Source of the DNA: Piliocolobus tephrosceles
Lineage: Eukaryota > Chordata > Mammalia > Primates > Cercopithecidae
Length of the DNA stretch: 64,000 nucleotides
Assembly (NCBI RefSeq): GCF_002776525.5
Contig: NC_045436.1
Span: 103,872,353 to 103,936,352, forward strand
Direction: 5' to 3'
Positions 60,662 to 64,000 of the stretch are shown in pieces (position 1 is the first letter of the stretch; each line of letters opens with the position of its first letter). A program made the translations under genes and the position numbers. The notes below the pieces were generated by a model. The model was not told the origin of the DNA, did no database searches, and worked only from the letters and a program-made list of their open reading frames with translations.

Positions 60662-61110
60662 GGTTGGCTGCTCAGAGAGAAACTTGTAGAGCAACAAAGA
60701 AATAACTGGAACTGAGTGCTAAAGACAATCAATCCCAATAGAACGCTGAGGTGGTGGATCAGACCAATGAATCATCAATGCGCAGAGTTGCCACCCTTGA
60801 CCAGGCCTATGGAATGACTGGCGCTCTCCTAACCTGGTGCTGAGGTGGCAAAACAGGACCAGGGCCCAGATCTACCTACTGATCCTTTACCGTGCCTTTG
60901 ATTAAGCCAGCACAGGATCTGATTTTCCCCAAGCTGGCAACTTTCTAGCCACACAGCCAGGCTCCCTCTAATGGAAGTGGATGTCCGGTGTTGCCAGATC
61001 TCTATGTGTTGCCCTAAAGTGTAAGAGGAACAGAGGTACACACTCTTGGTACTGCTTCTGTATATTTCAGTTTGTGTTAATAAACACAATTCCAAAAAAC
61101 TTGGGATGTG
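60662..61110 (+). other. Possible terminal exon or LTR remnant
   Basis: A splice-acceptor-like GCCTGATTTTACAG ends at 60661. Less AT-rich sequence follows, and a polyadenylation signal AATAAA lies at 61079-61084 in TGTGTTAATAAACACAATTCC. The stretch has no long coding frame (the best is 75 codons) and no match I recognise. A noncoding last exon or an unrecognised LTR would both fit. Confidence 0.2.
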
Positions 61111-61974
61111 TGTGCAGCCTGGCTATTTATCTTTTCTTTCTTATTAGGGCTCAAGGGAGTCCTCTACTTTTTGGACAATTGTTTTCTGTAATATTAGCTC
61201 TACAGTGAATTGAACATTCCATCTGCTAATCATAAAAAAAAAGCAAACAACACAGTGAGAGAGAAGGCATGAAGTTCGTGGCTGACAGTTTACTGGACAA
61301 TTCTGCACAGGAGAGTATCCGATGGGATTAAATTTAGGAGCAAAAGTAAGTGCCACTTTCCACTTACTAGCCTTGAGCTTTTTCTGGCACTGAACCATTT
61401 CCACCTCCTGTATATCTTCTCTCAATTGTCTTGTCCAAAGACATGATTATTACTTTAATTGGCTCCTTTCTTGGATATTTCCTATTAAGACAATCTATTT
61501 TAGCTGTATATAGCTAATGATTCCTTCTTGTAATTTTGCTAGGAGAAATGACTAGAAATTTTTACAAACTTATTTATAAATGTGAGCAACAACAACCAAA
61601 AAACATAAAACAAAATCGATAGCTAGATCTACAAAATATTTGGAAGGGATCTAGACTATGCCCAATATGACTCCATTTGTAAAGATTATAAAAATTTCCC
61701 ACTTATAAGAAAGTAAAAATTGCAAGCATATTGCACATCTTTAAGGACATAAAGAATAATCATAAGAGGGATTTACAAGCCAAGTAACAGAGGTTAGGCT
61801 GAGAGCTGAGGATAGATATGTAAAGTAAAAGGAGCTGGTGATAGGCAGAGAGACTGGGCTATTTGAACTAAACTCATAAATTCATATTTTTGCTTTATCA
61901 AGAAGATAGCTTCTCTTGTCCATTGAAGAACAAGTGTTAAATAGCGAGATTGGAAGTATATTTTTTTTAATATG
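61111..61974. other. Unassigned sequence
   Basis: No gene or repeat recognised. A 93-codon minus-strand frame at 61144-61425 has no known domain. Confidence 0.4.
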
Positions 61975-63230
61975 GAAGAGTATAAGTTGAACTCTTACCA
62001 AACACCATGCACAAAAATTAACCCCAAATGGATTAAACACCTAAATGCAAGACTTAAAACAATAAAACTCTTAGGAAAAAAACATAGGGCAAAAGCTTCA
62101 CAGCTCTGGATTTAGCATATATTTCTTAGATGTAACAAAAAAGACACAGGCAACAAAAGAAACAAAACTAGATAAATTAAACTTCATTCAAAATGTTTTA
62201 AATTTGTGCATCAAACTTTACGATCAAAAGAGTAAAAAGATAACCCACAGAATGAGAGAAAATACTTGCAAATCATAGCTGACAAACAGTTGGTCTCCAG
62301 AGTATATAAAGAACCCCTAATACTCAACATTAAAACAAACAATTTATAAATAGACAAAGGAGTTAAATAGGCATTTATTCAAAGAAGATACATGAATGGC
62401 CAATAAGTACATGAAAAGGTGTTCAGCATTACTAATCATTTAGGAAATGCAAATCAAAACCACAATGAGGTAATCACCTCATACTTATTAGAATGACTAC
62501 TATCAAAAAGATAGAAAATAACAAGTGTTGGCAAGGGTGTGAAGAAACTGGAATCATTGTGTGTAAAATGGTACAGCCATGGGAAAACAGCATAGAAAAC
62601 AATATGATGGTCCCTCAAAAAATTAAAAACAGAATTACCATATGATACAGCAATTCCACTTCTATGTATACATCCTAAAGAATTAAAAGCAGAGTCTTGC
62701 CCATGTTCATAGCAGTATTCACAATATCTAAAATGTAAAAGCAACCCCAAAGTGTCCATTAACAGATGATGGATAAGCAAAATATGATATATAGATGGAC
62801 ACACACACACAATGGAATATTATTCAGCTTTTAAAAGAAAGGAAATTCTACAATATGCTACAACATGGATGAAACTTGAGGATATTATGCTAAGTTAAAT
62901 AAGCCTATCACAAAAAGACAAATACTATATGTCTCCACTTATTTAGGTACTTACAATAGGCAAAATCAGAGAAACAAAAAGTAAAATAGTGCTTGCCAAG
63001 GGCTTCAGGGGAGGTGAAACAGGAACTTTTTGTTTAATGGGCATAGGGTTTCAGTTTGACAAGATAAAAAGAAGGGAGAATTATGGAGATGGATGATGGT
63101 GATAGTTTCAAAACATTATGAATGTATTTAATACCACTAAACTGTACAGCTAAAAGTGGCTAGGATGGTAAATTTCATGTCATGTGTATTTTACCACAAT
63201 TTAAAAATTGAAATAAACTATTAAGAGCTT
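61975..63230 (+). mobile_element. Old L1M ORF2 end and 3' UTR
   Basis: CTCTTACCAAACACCATGCA, AAATTAACCCCAAATGGATT, GGAAATGCAAATCAAAACCA and CAAGTGTTGGCAAGGGTGTG occur in L1 order. The 3' end is CATGTGTATTTTACCACAAT. Stops and indels are throughout. Confidence 0.88.
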
Positions 63231-63490
63231 GCCATTTATGCAATAAGTGTTCAAAGATAGTGTGAACAACAAAAATATGTGCTAAAGACCATTTGTTTTC
63301 AATGACTTACATGAGTTTATCTTCCACACATCTCATAAATGTCAAGATTTCCCAAAGGTCTTGTTTTCTATTGGCACCAACAGCTTCAGTTTCCATATAT
63401 AGACTGTTGTTCTAATTTACATTCCTACCAACAGTGTATGACTTAAGAGATGTACACAGCACAATTCATCCAACAACCATAGAATACACT
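63231..63490. other. Unassigned sequence with a small L1 scrap
   Basis: Bases 63408-63440 (CTAATTTACATTCCTACCAA) match a short minus-strand L1 fragment. The rest is not recognised. Confidence 0.4.
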
Positions 63491-63705
63491 TTTTTTTTTT
63501 TTTTTTTTTTTTTTTTGAGACAGAGTCTCACTCTGTCACCCAGGCTGGAGTGCAGTGATGCAATCGAGTAGCACACACGCCCAGCTAATTTTTGTGTTTT
63601 TAGTAGAGATGGAGTTTCACCATGTTGGCCAGAATGGTCTCGATCTCCTGACCACATGATCTACCTGCCCTGTCCTTCCAGACTGCTGGGATTACAGGCA
63701 TGAGC
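63491..63705 (-). mobile_element. Internally deleted Alu
   Basis: Poly-T (63491-63516), then a reversed Alu missing about 70 bp after GGAGTGCAGTGATGCAAT. It resumes at CACGCCCAGCTAATTTTTGT and ends GCATGAGCCACCATTAG without its 5' terminus. Confidence 0.88.
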
Positions 63706-63711
63706 CACCAT

Positions 63712-64000
63712 TAGCAAAATTAACAAAGAAGAGAGAAATTCAAAATAACCTCATTATGACATGAAACGGAAGATACTGCAACTGACACCACTGAAATAAA
63801 AAGGATCATTCAAGGCTACTGTGAAAATCTTTACGCACATAAACTAGGAATCCTAAAAGAGATGGATAAATTCCTGGAAAAATACAACCGCCCTAGCTTA
63901 AATCAGGAAAAATTAGATACCTTGAACAGGCCAATAACAAGCAGGGAGACTGAAATGTTAAGAAAATTACCAACCAAAAAAAGTCCAGGACCAGATGGAT
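63712..64000 (+). mobile_element. L1 ORF2 internal region, running off the window
   Basis: Plus-strand ORF2 between endonuclease and reverse transcriptase. The frame around AYAHKLGIL-like and EKYNRPSLNQEKL residues is mostly open, ending at LPTKKSPGPDG at the window edge. It appears older than the copy at 12329 but keeps an open frame over most of the visible part. Confidence 0.8.

Noticed and set aside
62454..62810. 118-codon minus-strand frame
   Set aside because: It is antisense to an L1 ORF2 end and 3' UTR. Chance frame.

Overview
The window reads as intergenic (or deep intronic) DNA of an Old World monkey. It is AT-rich and dominated by primate interspersed repeats, and I found no host protein-coding gene, tRNA, rRNA, CRISPR array or operon I can defend. 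The lineage call rests on two young Alu elements (6896-7213 and 53300-53595). Both carry differences that, from memory, mark cercopithecoid AluY subfamilies: a shortened right-arm motif GATCCGGCCACTGC, an AAACTAGCCGGGCGAGG stretch, and TTTTTTGTATTTTTTAGTAG on the opposite strand. Two young L1 3' ends (8228-8947 and 12329-14997) also look like the monkey L1 lineage. All repeat family names come from remembered consensus sequences, not from a database search.

Layout. 1-3400: old L1 3' ends on the plus strand and a TA/CA microsatellite. 4528-11612: a dense nest. Old minus-strand L1s are interrupted by a MaLR LTR, a Tigger-type DNA transposon (itself carrying an L1 piece, an AluJ and a monkey AluY), a MER2-like scrap and two younger L1s. 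12329-14997: the youngest-looking L1, truncated at its 5' end, with an ORF2 tail broken by one frameshift and a lost stop codon. 15305-21410: an old L1 split by a small Tigger-type element, an L1 with an internal inversion, and a solo HML-type retroviral LTR. 21411-28470: mostly sequence I cannot assign, plus an Alu/L1 pair at 23.1-24.1 kb and an LTR-like stretch. 28471-32268: an ERV-like stretch, an L1 3' end and a MER8-like element with TA duplications.

32269-37535: about half of a Tigger1 with its decayed transposase, joined to a minus-strand L1. 37546-39114 holds an old direct repeat of about 205 bp. 39115-48450: MaLR LTRs, Alus, L2 and MIR remnants, and a local duplication that copied part of a MaLR LTR together with its flank. 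48451-55818: a hAT transposon split by an old L1, which in turn holds a second hAT element, two Alus and a perfect 22-bp inverted repeat. 55819-64000: L2 remnants, an AluS with a G-rich tail, a possible terminal exon, and old L1 and Alu sequence running to the window edge.

The elements do not work together as a system. The window is a layered record of insertion, and the nesting gives relative ages. The most informative points are the insertion hierarchy, the inverted repeat inside the old L1, the duplicated LTR segment, the G-rich Alu tail, and the near-intact L1 ORF2 tail.
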